Positions 34,714-43,258 are shown, counted from the stretch's first letter. The stretch is 64,000 nucleotides of DNA from Sorangium sp051521495 (GCF_051521495.1 NZ_CP150355.1:6386001-6450000), one strand, 5' to 3'. Numbers and translations: made by a program. Notes: generated from the letters alone by a model not told the origin.

Positions 34714-35796
34714 ATGGAAAAGCCTTTCGGAGAGGCGAGCCGCGACCGCCCGCCAGCGAGCCGTCGCGCGATCGCCGAACGGGAAAAGGCGGCACCTGCC
34801 CAGCCGGAGGGCCCGACAGCCGGCGACAGCCCGGCCGAACGCGTCCAGGAGGGGCCCGCTGAGGCGTCGATCGGCGCCGCGCCGCTCGATCGGCTCCGCG
34901 AGTCGAGCCCGGTCATCCCGGTGGAGGCGGCGCCAGCGAGCACGCGAGAGAACGTCACCAAGCCGCTCCTCGCGTCCGAGGCGCTCATGGAGGACCTGGC
35001 GCCCATGCGTCCGGCGCAGGACGCGGCGCGGATCTGGTGCGCCGCGGTGGGCGTCGGCTTCCTTCTGCTCGGCGGCCTGTCGATCGTGGGGCTCCGCCCG
35101 GACGGCGTGGTCGCGGGGCCGCCTGCGTTCGTTCTGGGCATCGTCGCGTTGTTCACCGCGCTCACGTCGGTCAGCTACCGGCAGCGCGCCCTCGCCATGG
35201 TGGTGCTCGGGGCCATCGCGACCGTCATTGGCCTCCAGAGCTCCGGGACCGCGGTCGGCTGGGGAACCGCCCGGGCCGTCGCGGCGACAGCGCTCCCGGC
35301 GGCGCTCGTCTTCCGGTCTCGCTACAGGGCTTACACCGGAGCGCGATGGTTGCTCGTCGTCGCTTTCTTCGTCGCGCTCCCATCGTTCGGGCATGCGATC
35401 GCCCAGCTGGCGCTGCACGATCCTCACCTGGGCCAGCTCGGCGCGTTGCTGGTGATCTTGGCGGTGTTGTCCAGCCTTACCGGCTTCATGGGCGCGGAGA
35501 CGACGGGCGCCGGGTCGTTCCTTGCCGTCGCGGTGGTGCTCGCCTTCACGGTCGACCTGGTCGTCGGCAGGTTCGCTCTGCTCAGCGCCTTCTCGCCCCG
35601 GGAACTCGTCATCGTGCTGGCCGCGGGCATGGCGTTCGCCGCGACGGCCGCCATCACGAGCCTCGGCCTGTTCCAGATCCTGGCCTGGCGTCTGGCTGCC
35701 GACGCCCGGCGTATCGACCTGCACTCGCGCCGCACCGAGCACGAAAAGGACGGGCGAGATCGGCGGCCGCCCTCAGGCGGCGAGTGGCTGACGTAG
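34714..35796 (+). CDS. polytopic membrane protein of unknown function
   Basis: 360 residues from ATG 34714; a GTG at 34690 that overlaps the amidohydrolase stop would add 8 residues and suggests translational coupling. The first 105 residues are disordered (Pro/Ala/Glu-rich). Then about eight membrane segments follow, e.g. WCAAVGVGFLLLGGLSIVGL, PPAFVLGIVALFTALTSV, ALAMVVLGAIATVIGL, WLLVVAFFVALPSFGHAI, LGALLVILAVLSSLTGFMG and FLAVAVVLAFTVDLVVG. A charged C-tail ends it. I recognise no family. Confidence 0.75.
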   Translation: MEKPFGEASRDRPPASRRAIAEREKAAPAQPEGPTAGDSPAERVQEGPAEASIGAAPLDRLRESSPVIPVEAAPASTRENVTKPLLASEALMEDLAPMRPAQDAARIWCAAVGVGFLLLGGLSIVGLRPDGVVAGPPAFVLGIVALFTALTSVSYRQRALAMVVLGAIATVIGLQSSGTAVGWGTARAVAATALPAALVFRSRYRAYTGARWLLVVAFFVALPSFGHAIAQLALHDPHLGQLGALLVILAVLSSLTGFMGAETTGAGSFLAVAVVLAFTVDLVVGRFALLSAFSPRELVIVLAAGMAFAATAAITSLGLFQILAWRLAADARRIDLHSRRTEHEKDGRDRRPPSGGEWLT

Positions 35797-36108
35797 GACG
35801 CGTCAGGAGGGGCGCGGAGCTCGCGGGCTCCCCGGGGCGAGAGGCCCTGTCCTGGTGGGTCGCTGCCAGCTCCACCCCTCATCCGCTTCGCTTCCGTCAG
35901 GTGCGAGCGAACGTTCGACCTCTCCGACAGAGATTTCCATCCCGCCGCGGCGATGAACCCCCGGAGGACGCTTGACATGTCCCCCGGCTTCCTTCACTTT
36001 CCCGCGCTCCCGAGCCCCCCTGCTCCCCCGCGCAGGGCGTGCGCCCGGCCAGCTAGTTCGATTTACGGTCGGGTCACCGAGGCAGGTCCCCTTCCAACCG
36101 AGGACGTC
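35797..36108. other. 312-bp intergenic region carrying the likely rpmB promoter
   Basis: Between the membrane protein gene and rpmB. Apart from the promoter candidate at 35972-36000 nothing is recognised. Confidence 0.5.
35972..36000 (+). promoter_or_regulatory. candidate sigma-70 promoter for rpmB
   Basis: A perfect -35 hexamer TTGACA at 35972-35977 is followed, after 17 bases, by CACTTT at 35995-36000, a poor -10. It would give a leader of about 100 bases to rpmB. Confidence 0.4.
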
Positions 36109-36333
36109 ATGGCGAAGAGCGACATCACTGGGAAGCGGAAGCTTCTGGCGCAGAATGTCTCCCACTCCAACATCAAGACGAAGCGCTGGCAGCTCGTGAA
36201 CATCCAGACCCGGCGCGTCTGGGTCCCCGAGCTCAACCGCTTCGTGAAGCTCAACCTCACGACGCGCGACATCCGCACGATCGACAAGATCGGCGTCGTC
36301 GCCTACGCGAAGCGCTACGGCGTCGCGCTCTAG
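36109..36333 (+). CDS. rpmB: 50S ribosomal protein L28, zinc-ligand-free form
   Basis: 74 residues from ATG 36109 (GAGGA 7 bases upstream). L28 features: NVSHSNIKTKRW near residue 17 and the end block LNLTTRDIRTIDKIG. The N-terminal CDxCGK motif of zinc-binding L28 reads SDITGK, so the zinc cysteines are absent. Such C-minus paralogues replace the zinc form under zinc limitation in many bacteria, or may be the only copy. It is monocistronic: downstream genes run the other way. Confidence 0.93.
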   Translation: MAKSDITGKRKLLAQNVSHSNIKTKRWQLVNIQTRRVWVPELNRFVKLNLTTRDIRTIDKIGVVAYAKRYGVAL

Positions 36334-36365
36334 ACCCGACGTCAGCGCGCCGGCCCGGATGCTGA

Positions 36366-36384
36366 CCAGCCGCCACGCGGCTGG
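36366..36384. terminator. short GC hairpin after rpmB
   Basis: Eight-base arms (36366-36373 and 36377-36384) with a 3-base loop, about 35 bases after the rpmB stop. No T-run. The rest of the 339-bp gap to 36672 shows nothing recognisable. Confidence 0.35.
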
Positions 36385-36672
36385 ATGCGCGTTGCGCTCT
36401 GCGCGCTCCCCTCTTCGGGGTTCAACTCACTCCGTACCCAGCCCAAAGCGCCGCGTGCATGACGGCACGCGGCTCGTGCATCGGCGCGAGCTGCCAGGCG
36501 TCGGCCCGGGCCCGTCCACAGCGCGCGACGCGCGGCGGATCGCTGCGTCTTGCGGCGGCGTCAGCGCTCCTCCACGGCGCCTGCGATGGCCCGTGCCGCG
36601 TGGATCGACAGGATCCTCGCGGCCGACCCACATCCGCCTCGGCCGGATGATCCCCGCCGCGGCCGCTGCGGC

Positions 36673-37722
36673 TCATTCCTCTGTCGGGTGCGTCCCAGAT
36701 CCCGCGATGAAGCCGGCCGCGAGGTTCGCCGTACGCGCGTCGCGCTCGTCGCGCAGTACGGCGAGGGCGCCCCCGGCGCTCAGCTGCGTGCGCACATCGT
36801 GAAGGGCGGCTTCGAGCGCAGTGCCGCGGAGGAGCGCGCCTAGGGCGCTCACCTCGACCCTGGGCTTACCTGTCAGCGCGATCGCCGCGGCGAAGGCGCC
36901 GCGCTGGAGGATGGCGATCGGCGCAGCCGCGGGCAGGGGCGTGCCTGGGGCGAGGCGCGTGATCCCGCGGCGCACCGGGACGGCGTCGCGGCCGAGCATG
37001 ATGTCGAGCTCGGGCACGGTGATGCCATCCTCGGTGCGCGTGTAGGCGAGCGCTGCGATCGTGCCCCAGCCGTCGCAGGCGACGATGGCGTCCGCGGGTC
37101 GCACCAGATCCCCGACCGGCCAGGGCGCCTCGAGCGCGGTCGCGCCCTCCGCGATCGTCGTCGAGGCGGCCTCCACCTCGGCCGGGACCGCTTCCGCGAG
37201 ATCTTCGGCGGTCAGCGTCCCGCCGGCGACCGACCCGCCGACGGCCAGCAGCGCCCGCTCCACATCGCGCGCCCGGAGCGCCACCGCACCGAGCGAGCCG
37301 ACCTCGCGGAGCAGCGCGGCGCGCCCGCTAGCGCCCGCTCGCTCGGCCGCGGCCACGCCGGAGCGAACCAGCTCGCGGAGCCGCGCGCGTCCGAGGTAGC
37401 CGTGCAGCAGGACCAGCATGCCGAGCGAGCGCGGCACAGCGACATGTGCGGCCTCCGGCACGCTCTGCCCGTCGACGAACCCGCGCGGCCTCGGCGCGCC
37501 GCGCCCGGGCTGGATCGCCCGTCCATCGAACGCCCTGGCGCCCACGCCGACGCCGGCCGCCAGCGCGACCGCGGGCGCGAGCAGCACGTCGGGCTGCGCG
37601 CCGGCTGCAGCGAAGAAGCCGGCGATGATCGCGTCGATCGCGCTGCCGGACGACTCGAGCGCGGCCCGAGCGGCCGAAGCCGCCAAGGCGTCGCTCGCGG
37701 TGGCCGCCGCGCCGCGGATCAC
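36673..37722 (-). CDS. truncated-looking gamma-glutamyltranspeptidase-superfamily homologue
   Basis: 349 residues from ATG 37722, overlapping the DUF72 gene by four bases. The N-terminal third resembles the GGT large subunit: AATASDALAASAARAALESSGSAIDA and VPRSLGMLVLLHGYLGRARL, then a segment with VGSLGAVALRARDVERALLAVG. The protein is far shorter than typical GGT (about 550). The position where active enzymes carry the autoprocessing threonine of the THxSVVD motif instead reads VACDGWGTIAALAY. It is probably not an active transpeptidase. No signal peptide is present, in contrast to exported GGTs. Confidence 0.7.
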   Translation of the reverse strand: MIRGAAATASDALAASAARAALESSGSAIDAIIAGFFAAAGAQPDVLLAPAVALAAGVGVGARAFDGRAIQPGRGAPRPRGFVDGQSVPEAAHVAVPRSLGMLVLLHGYLGRARLRELVRSGVAAAERAGASGRAALLREVGSLGAVALRARDVERALLAVGGSVAGGTLTAEDLAEAVPAEVEAASTTIAEGATALEAPWPVGDLVRPADAIVACDGWGTIAALAYTRTEDGITVPELDIMLGRDAVPVRRGITRLAPGTPLPAAAPIAILQRGAFAAAIALTGKPRVEVSALGALLRGTALEAALHDVRTQLSAGGALAVLRDERDARTANLAAGFIAGSGTHPTEE

Positions 37723-38444
37723 TGCTCCTCGTCCTCGGCGACGAGGGTGCTCGGCATAGGCATGGTAGGCCTTACCACAGCCGATGCCGTCGAGCGATCG
37801 GGCGCGCGCGCGAGCGCCGCCGCGAGCAGCGACTTGATCTGCAGCGCGCGGTCTCCCTCGACGACCAAGAACACCTCACGCCGTCCGCGCAGCCGCTCGG
37901 CGACCCGATCGAGCGCGGCCGCTCCCATCGACGACGACCTCCCGAGCGCGCGCAGCCGCGTGTAGACGATCGGTCCGGGCGGCGGTGCGTCCCGCGCCAC
38001 GTCGAGCACCGGGATCACCTTCGCGGACCGCGCGGTCGCGACGATGTCGTCGCGCTCCCAGATCCCGGAGGGCTCCCAACAGCGGACGACCCCTTCGGCG
38101 GGCAAGCGCTCGAAGAGCGCCGCGAGCTTCTTGCGGTTGCTCGCCGTCGGCCGGAGCGACGCCGGCGTCTGGAGAACGACGCATCGCGCCTCGAGCACGT
38201 CCGCCACCTCGAGCGAGGTCGAGAGCGCCTCGTCGAGCTCGCGCCCGTCGACGAGCTCGCCGACCACACGCGGCAGCACCACGCTGAAGACGAAGCCCGG
38301 CGGCACCGCCTTGCGCCATTTGCGCAGCGTCGTCGCGCGGGGCAGCGAGGTATCGAGCGGGCGGAGCTCGACCAGATCGAAGCGGTCTTTGTACTTCTGG
38401 ATATCCCCCTTGAGCGAGGGCAGTCCGACGAGGAGGCGGGCCAT
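37719..38444 (-). CDS. DUF72 family protein (YecE-like TIM barrel)
   Basis: 241 residues, ATG 38444. The DUF72 pattern is seen in ARLLVGLPSLKGDIQKYKDRFDLVELRPL, WRKAVPPGFVFSVVLPR, LRPTASNRKKLAALFERL and CWEPSGIWERDD; the fold is a TIM barrel resembling UV-damage endonuclease-like proteins, function undetermined. It is the first gene of a two-gene unit with the GGT homologue (4-bp overlap). Compared with typical YecE proteins the N-terminal glycine-rich segment GxSGW is altered to VGLPS. Confidence 0.82.
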   Translation of the reverse strand: MARLLVGLPSLKGDIQKYKDRFDLVELRPLDTSLPRATTLRKWRKAVPPGFVFSVVLPRVVGELVDGRELDEALSTSLEVADVLEARCVVLQTPASLRPTASNRKKLAALFERLPAEGVVRCWEPSGIWERDDIVATARSAKVIPVLDVARDAPPPGPIVYTRLRALGRSSSMGAAALDRVAERLRGRREVFLVVEGDRALQIKSLLAAALARAPDRSTASAVVRPTMPMPSTLVAEDEEQ

Positions 38445-38533
38445 CAGCGCGGACTCTTAACCCAGCTTGCGCGCCGATGCAGCGCGTGCCCGACGGCGGC
38501 GCGATTTCTCATTTGAGGCTCAAAATCCTTGAT

Positions 38534-39481
38534 TTATTCGAAGTGGAACCACTGCGTCGGGTTGTCCCGGAGGAAACGCTCCATCTCCGCCGTGATCTGC
38601 CGCGCCGCCACGTCGAGCTCGGACGATCCTGGCCTGCGGGGCAGCGAGATGGGCGGCGCGATGCAGATCTCGTACTCCATGAAGCCGGTCCGCCGCGTGA
38701 ACACCGGGACGATCGGCGCGCCGCTCACCGCGGCGAGCTGAAGCGGGCCCTCCGGGACGCGCCAGGGCTGCCCGAAGAGCTCGACGTCTCGGCCTCGCAT
38801 CCCGGACGGAAGTCGATCGATCTGGATGGCCACGACGCCCTGCCGCCGCAGGTGCGCGAGCAGCGGGAGCACCGCGAGCGGATCGTCGGCCACGTGCTGC
38901 ATCCGTACGCCGACCCGATCTCGCGTGCCGTCCTGGATGGCCTGCGCTCGCCGGTCACGCTCGCGCTGCATCACGATCAGCACGTCCGCTGCGTGCACCG
39001 AGCGGAGGAGCGGCGCGGCGGCCTGCCAGCCGCCGGTATGCGCCGTGACGACGATCACCCCGCGGCCGCGCCGGAACGCGCTCGTGAAGTGCTCGTCGTT
39101 CACGCACAGGCCGGTGAGCCGATCGGGCCGGCTGCTGCCCGCGATGAACGCGTCGGTGAGACAGCTAGCGAAGTTGATGAACACCCGGGCGACGTCGCGG
39201 AGCTCGTCGAGAGCCCCCCGCTCCCCGAGCGCCAGCCGCAAGTTCCTGCGCACCGCCCTCCGCTGCTCCGGCAACACGGCACCGACGACGATCCCGAACA
39301 ACGCAGGGCTGTGCCGGACGAGGAGGTCCGGGCCGTGGGTCACCCCAGCGTCGACGGCTCGCCGCCAGAGGACGGAGTCGTGGTGGCGTAAATCGTCGAG
39401 GAGCGCTCGGAGCCTGGAGGGGAGATCCACGTCGGTGCTCGTGCACGCGGCGTCTTGCCGGCGGACACCGTAGCGGATCAT
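38534..39481 (-). CDS. LpxL/HtrB-like lysophospholipid acyltransferase family protein
   Basis: 315 residues, ATG 39481. LPLAT features: N-terminal FGIVVGAVLPEQRRAVRRNLRL, then GVIVVTAHTGGWQAAAPLL (motif I), VVAIQIDRLP (motif for substrate binding), and GAPIVPVFTRRTGF (motif IV), ending with NPTQWFHFE, a C-terminus typical of LpxL-like acyltransferases. Motif I is HX4Q (H148, Q153) instead of the usual HX4(D/E). Lipid A secondary acylation or another lipid acyl transfer at the inner membrane is the likely role. The gene is separated from its neighbours by about 75-90 bp on each side. Confidence 0.83.
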   Translation of the reverse strand: MIRYGVRRQDAACTSTDVDLPSRLRALLDDLRHHDSVLWRRAVDAGVTHGPDLLVRHSPALFGIVVGAVLPEQRRAVRRNLRLALGERGALDELRDVARVFINFASCLTDAFIAGSSRPDRLTGLCVNDEHFTSAFRRGRGVIVVTAHTGGWQAAAPLLRSVHAADVLIVMQRERDRRAQAIQDGTRDRVGVRMQHVADDPLAVLPLLAHLRRQGVVAIQIDRLPSGMRGRDVELFGQPWRVPEGPLQLAAVSGAPIVPVFTRRTGFMEYEICIAPPISLPRRPGSSELDVAARQITAEMERFLRDNPTQWFHFE

Positions 39482-39553
39482 CGGGCGTCCGCGAAGAGAG
39501 CCTGCGCACCTCGGCGCATCCGCGCCACGATCGATCGGGGCAACCGCTGCGGG

Positions 39554-40813
39554 TCAACCTGCACCGGGATCCTCGCTCGACCCATCAGGTCCCGATGCGC
39601 CCGAGCCCGCCGGCTCGCCTCCCCCAGCGTGGCTCATCCCCCACGCGGCGACGGCGCGCACCGAGGGGTCGTCATGGGTGAGCGCCGCGACGAGCGCGCG
39701 CTTCGCGCTCCCTGCGGCCGCGCCTTCTGCGCCGCGCGCCAGCCGGTTCGCAGCGACGATCGTCGCGTTTCTTGCGAGCCCGCCGCGTCGGGCGCGCCGG
39801 ACCGGCGTCCCGATGGTCAGCGCGTCGAACCCTTGCTCGTCGAGCGTGACAAGGTCGTCGACGTCCCGCGCCTCCCACCGCGCCAAGGGATGGAACGGCG
39901 CGGTGCGCTCGAGGGGCGGGGGCGCGGTCCTGTTGAACGGGCACACCTCCTGGCAGACGTCGCAACCGAAGAGGTGCTCGCCCAACCCGGACCGCAGCGC
40001 CTCGGCCGGCGCGCTCCTCTGCTCGATCGTCAGGTACGCCACGCAGCGCCGCGGATCGAGCACGAAGGGCGCATCGAACGCCTGCGTTGGACACGCGTCG
40101 AGGCAGCGCGTGCACGATCCGCAGCGCTCCGCGATGGGCACGTCGGGGACGAGCGCCAGCGTGGTCACCACCTCGCCGAGCAGCTGGTAGCTCCCCTGCC
40201 CTGGCGTGATGATCAGCCCGTTCTTGCCGACGAAGCCGATGCCAGCGCGCGCCGCCCAGACGCGCTCCATCACCGGCTCGACGTCGCAGAGCGGCCGCGC
40301 GAGGACAGAGGGCGCGAGCGTTCGGATGAACGCTGCGAGCCGCCGCAGCCGTCGCTTCAGGTGGTTGTGGTAGTCCTGCCCGCGCGCGTACCGCGCGACG
40401 CTCTGCGCGAGCGGAGGGTCGCGCCCCTCGCTCTCCTTGGGCCGAGCGTACCTGCGGCCGACGCACACGACCGAGCGAGCTCCTTCGAGGATCGCGCTGG
40501 TGTCGAGCCGGCGCCGCTGCTCCGCGTACTCGGCGAGGTAACCCATCTCCCCGTGCATGCCGCGCGCGACGAACTCCAGGTACCGCGCGTGCTCCACCCC
40601 GAGCGGCTCGTCGGCGCGCGCGACGCCGACGACGTCGAAGCCGAGCGCGAAGGCCTGCTCGCGCACCAGCCGGTCGGGCGTCGCTCGCGCCGCGCTCGCA
40701 TCTCCTACGGGGGGATGGGCATCGCCCTCACGCACGGAAGGAGGATGGACCGGAAGGGCGCGAGGCGGTGCTGGCTTCACGCTCGACGGCGACCGCGTAC
40801 CGCGCGAGCTCAC
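39554..40813 (-). CDS. queG: epoxyqueuosine reductase QueG
   Basis: 419 residues from GTG 40813, chosen because it overlaps the stop of the upstream SPOUT gene (GTGA). The first 45 residues are low-complexity, so a later start is possible. QueG blocks: LGFDVVGVARAD, ARGMHGEMGYL, ARYARGQDYHNHLKRRL, IGFVGKNGLIITPGQGSY. Two [4Fe-4S] clusters are marked by CGSCTRCLDACP (about residues 231-241) and CDVCQEVCP (about 284-291) with a further cysteine in RRCVAYL. A C-terminal HEAT-like segment (RNATIVAANRLARG) follows. It makes queuosine in tRNA wobble position 34 from epoxyqueuosine using cobalamin. It is the last gene of the rpsP operon. Confidence 0.92.
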   Translation of the reverse strand: MSSRGTRSPSSVKPAPPRALPVHPPSVREGDAHPPVGDASAARATPDRLVREQAFALGFDVVGVARADEPLGVEHARYLEFVARGMHGEMGYLAEYAEQRRRLDTSAILEGARSVVCVGRRYARPKESEGRDPPLAQSVARYARGQDYHNHLKRRLRRLAAFIRTLAPSVLARPLCDVEPVMERVWAARAGIGFVGKNGLIITPGQGSYQLLGEVVTTLALVPDVPIAERCGSCTRCLDACPTQAFDAPFVLDPRRCVAYLTIEQRSAPAEALRSGLGEHLFGCDVCQEVCPFNRTAPPPLERTAPFHPLARWEARDVDDLVTLDEQGFDALTIGTPVRRARRGGLARNATIVAANRLARGAEGAAAGSAKRALVAALTHDDPSVRAVAAWGMSHAGGGEPAGSGASGPDGSSEDPGAG

Positions 40814-41385
40814 CCGGTGTGCCGGTCGCCGAGCAGCCGATCGAGCGTGATCGCGCACGCCGCGCGCACGCTCAGGTGGTTGTAGCCGGTGCTCGCCTCC
40901 GCCCGGATCGGCTCGATCCGGAGGTCGGCATCAGCGATGACCCCTGGCGCGAGCCCCCAGCCCGTGCCGAACAAGATCACCACCGGACCGCTCGCTTGCG
41001 CGAGGCGGGCGCGGGTAGCTGAGTAGCTCGTCACCGGGAGCCCTCGCGACGCCGCCGCGGTCGTCCAGACCTCGACGCCGCTACGCCCTGCACTGCTCAG
41101 CGCGGAGTACACGTCTTCCAGGCTGGGGACCACGCTCAGCACGTCGAGCGCGACCGCGCGATCCGGGATCCGGCGCTTGCCGGATCCGATCACCCAGTGC
41201 TCCCTGATCCGCTCTGCCAGCGCGCGCTGGGCGGCGACCGGATGAACGACGAAGAGCCGCTCGGCCCCGTACGTGCGCGCGCTCCGCGCCATGTCGTGCA
41301 GGTCGAGGTTCGTGATCGCCGTGGTCACCGTCTCCCCGGACCGATCGAGCACCGGGTAGTGAACGAGCGCGAGCGCGAGCCTCAT
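40810..41385 (-). CDS. SPOUT-family RNA methyltransferase (PF09936-like)
   Basis: 191 residues, ATG 41385, overlapping trmD by four bases upstream and queG by four downstream. LALALVHYPVLDRSGETVTTAITNLDLHD is the characteristic start of the TrmD-associated SPOUT methylase family, followed by ARTYGAERLFVVHP and a knot region VVILFGTGWGLAPGV. It is translation-coupled in an operon of tRNA-modifying enzymes. The target nucleotide is unknown. Confidence 0.85.
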   Translation of the reverse strand: MRLALALVHYPVLDRSGETVTTAITNLDLHDMARSARTYGAERLFVVHPVAAQRALAERIREHWVIGSGKRRIPDRAVALDVLSVVPSLEDVYSALSSAGRSGVEVWTTAAASRGLPVTSYSATRARLAQASGPVVILFGTGWGLAPGVIADADLRIEPIRAEASTGYNHLSVRAACAITLDRLLGDRHTG

Positions 41386-42173
41386 CGCCGGGCCTCGCCG
41401 CTCTCATCCGGCGGCGGCTCTCCCCCCCGCGCCTTGCGCCAGAGGTCGGGCCTGCGCTGGGCGGTGCGCAGCTCTGCTTCCGCTCGCCGCCAGCGAGCGA
41501 TGGCCGCGTGATTTCCTTGCTGCAGCACCTCGGGCACCTTGTGCCCGCGGAACTCCACGGGGCGTGTGTACTGCGGGTACTCCAGGAGCCCTGCCAGCGC
41601 GGGGCTGTGCGACTCGTGTTCCGCCGACACGGCGTTTCCCAGCACCCCTGGGAGCAGGCGCACGCACGCGTCGATCACCGCCATCGCCGCCACCTCGCCG
41701 CCCGTCATCACGAAGTCACCGAGCGATATCTCCTCGTCCACGAACGCGCGCACCCGCTCATCGAACCCCTCGTAGCGACCGCAGACGAGCGCAACGGCAG
41801 GGCGCGCCGCGAGCTCGATGGCCTTCTCCTGGCGGAAGGGCTGCCCCTGCGGCGTGAGCAGCACCCGATGCGCGCGCGGCACAGGCCCCGCGGAGGCCGC
41901 TGCGGCTCCGGGATGCGCGATCGACGCATCGCCCTCGACGGCGGCTTCATCGAGCGCCTCCATGCAGCGGACGATGCAGTCGACGCGCATCACCATGCCC
42001 GAGCCGCCGCCGTAGGGCGTGTCATCCACGCTCCGGTGTCGACCGAGGCCGAACTCGCGCGGGCTGCGCGTCCGCACGGCGAGCGCGCCCGACGCGAGCG
42101 CGCGCCCGACCATGCCGATCGCCAGGAACCCCTCGAAGAGCTCTGGAAAGAGGGTGACTACGTCAATGCGCAT
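41382..42173 (-). CDS. trmD: tRNA (guanine37-N1)-methyltransferase TrmD
   Basis: 263 residues, ATG 42173. Start RIDVVTLFPELFEG, then RSPREFGLGRHRSVDDTPYGGG, LLTPQGQPFRQEKAIELA, LVCGRYEGFDERV, and the trefoil-knot and SAM loop EISLGDFVMTGGEVAAM are all diagnostic TrmD sequences. The C-terminal region PVEFRGHKVPEVLQQGNHAAI follows. It adds m1G37 next to the anticodon to prevent frameshifts. The middle has an insertion relative to short TrmDs (about residues 65-85, Ala/Pro-rich). Third-from-last enzyme of the operon. Confidence 0.95.
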   Translation of the reverse strand: MRIDVVTLFPELFEGFLAIGMVGRALASGALAVRTRSPREFGLGRHRSVDDTPYGGGSGMVMRVDCIVRCMEALDEAAVEGDASIAHPGAAAASAGPVPRAHRVLLTPQGQPFRQEKAIELAARPAVALVCGRYEGFDERVRAFVDEEISLGDFVMTGGEVAAMAVIDACVRLLPGVLGNAVSAEHESHSPALAGLLEYPQYTRPVEFRGHKVPEVLQQGNHAAIARWRRAEAELRTAQRRPDLWRKARGGEPPPDESGEARR

Positions 42174-42213
42174 CGAACTTGCCGGGGCGTGGTCCCTCGC
42201 GTGGAGCGACGGC

Positions 42214-42726
42214 TCAGACGAGGCCTTCCAGCGTCACCAGCTGGACGACCTGCTGCTCCGCGTCCACGCTGCTGACGAAGCTCTCGGTCAGCGGAATCTC
42301 GATGGAATCCGCGCCCTGCCTCTCGACGACGAGGACGTCGCACGTCGGGTACGACTGGAGCGATCTCACGTGCCCGAGCAGGCTGCCATCGGGCGTCATC
42401 ACGCGCGCGCCCTCGACGTCGCACGCATAGAACTCGCCCTCGGAGAGCGGCGCGAAGGCGTCCCGCGGCACGCAGACCGTCGCGCCGCGCAGGGCCTCGG
42501 CTGCGTCTCGGTCGTCGACGCCGGCGAGCCTGACGAGCAGCGCCTTGTCGACGGGCCGCGTCGCGACGATCTTCGCGTCCCGCGTGGCACCGTCGGGGAG
42601 GCGCAGCCTGATCGGAGGCCGCGTGAGGAGCAGGTCGGACGCCTCGTTGTAGAGGCGCAGCCGCAGCTCCCCCTGGACGCCGTGCGGACGGGAGACATCC
42701 GCGACGGGAACGTAGCGTCGCTCCAC
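42214..42726 (-). CDS. rimM: ribosome maturation factor RimM
   Basis: 170 residues, start at 42726. RimM N-domain (RYVPVADVSRPHGVQGELRLRLYN) and PRC-barrel C-domain (EFYACDVEGARVMTPDGSLLGHVR, VPLTESFV-like IPLTESFVSSVD) are both evident. It assists late assembly of the 30S subunit head near S19. It lies 12 bp after khpA and 40 bp before trmD. Confidence 0.95.
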   Translation of the reverse strand: MERRYVPVADVSRPHGVQGELRLRLYNEASDLLLTRPPIRLRLPDGATRDAKIVATRPVDKALLVRLAGVDDRDAAEALRGATVCVPRDAFAPLSEGEFYACDVEGARVMTPDGSLLGHVRSLQSYPTCDVLVVERQGADSIEIPLTESFVSSVDAEQQVVQLVTLEGLV

Positions 42727-42738
42727 GTCGGGCTCGTC

Positions 42739-42990
42739 TCAGTCGAGGATGTCGAGGTGCGCGCGACGCCCCGACTTGCTTGCGGCGGCGCTCAGCAGCG
42801 TCCTGATCGACTGCGCGGTGCGCCCATCCTTGCCGATCACCTTGCCGATGTCCTCGCGCGCGACCGTCAGCTCGATCCGGGGAAAGCGATCGCCCGCGAC
42901 CTCGCGCACAACGACCCGGTCAGGCTGATCGACGAGCGCGCGGGCGACGAGCGCGACGAGATCGACCAGCGGAGACGTCGAGGAGACCAT
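42739..42990 (-). CDS. khpA: KH-domain RNA-binding protein KhpA
   Basis: 83 residues, ATG 42990, one base after the rpsP stop. A single type-II KH domain with the GxxG loop (VIGKDGRTAQSIRTLL) preceded by LVARALVDQPDRVVVREV. KhpA proteins bind RNA and usually sit between rpsP and rimM, as here. Ribosomal-protein operon membership implies co-expression with S16. Confidence 0.92.
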   Translation of the reverse strand: MVSSTSPLVDLVALVARALVDQPDRVVVREVAGDRFPRIELTVAREDIGKVIGKDGRTAQSIRTLLSAAASKSGRRAHLDILD

Positions 42991-42991
42991 G

Positions 42992-43258
42992 TTACTTCGC
43001 GGCGTCCGCGGGAGCGGCTGCCTGGGCCAGCCCAGGGTGCTTCAGGAGCAGCGCCACCGTGTGCGTCGGCTGGGCGCCGTTCGAGATCCAGTGCCTCACG
43101 CGGGGCACGTCGAGGCGAATCTCGGTCCTGCGCGGATCGTAGGTGCCCAGCCGCTCGATGAACCTGCCGCCGCGCGGGCTGCGCTGGTCGGCGACGACGA
43201 TGCGGTAGAAGGGCGTCTTCTTGGTGCCCGCGCGGGCGAGGCGAATATGAACGGCCAT
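42992..43258 (-). CDS. rpsP: 30S ribosomal protein S16
   Basis: 88 residues from ATG 43258; the longer frame upstream lacks S16 homology. The sequence AVHIRLARAGTKKTPFYRIV followed by VADQRSPRGGRFIERLGTYDP is the S16 signature. An Ala/Pro-rich C-terminal tail replaces the usual shorter end. First gene of the operon rpsP-khpA-rimM-trmD-SPOUT-queG. rplS, often last in this operon, is not here. Confidence 0.96.
   Translation of the reverse strand: MAVHIRLARAGTKKTPFYRIVVADQRSPRGGRFIERLGTYDPRRTEIRLDVPRVRHWISNGAQPTHTVALLLKHPGLAQAAAPADAAK

Noticed and set aside
36334..36672. Possible small RNA or tRNA gene after rpmB.
   Set aside because: Only a short GC hairpin is visible; no cloverleaf or conserved tRNA motif could be drawn.
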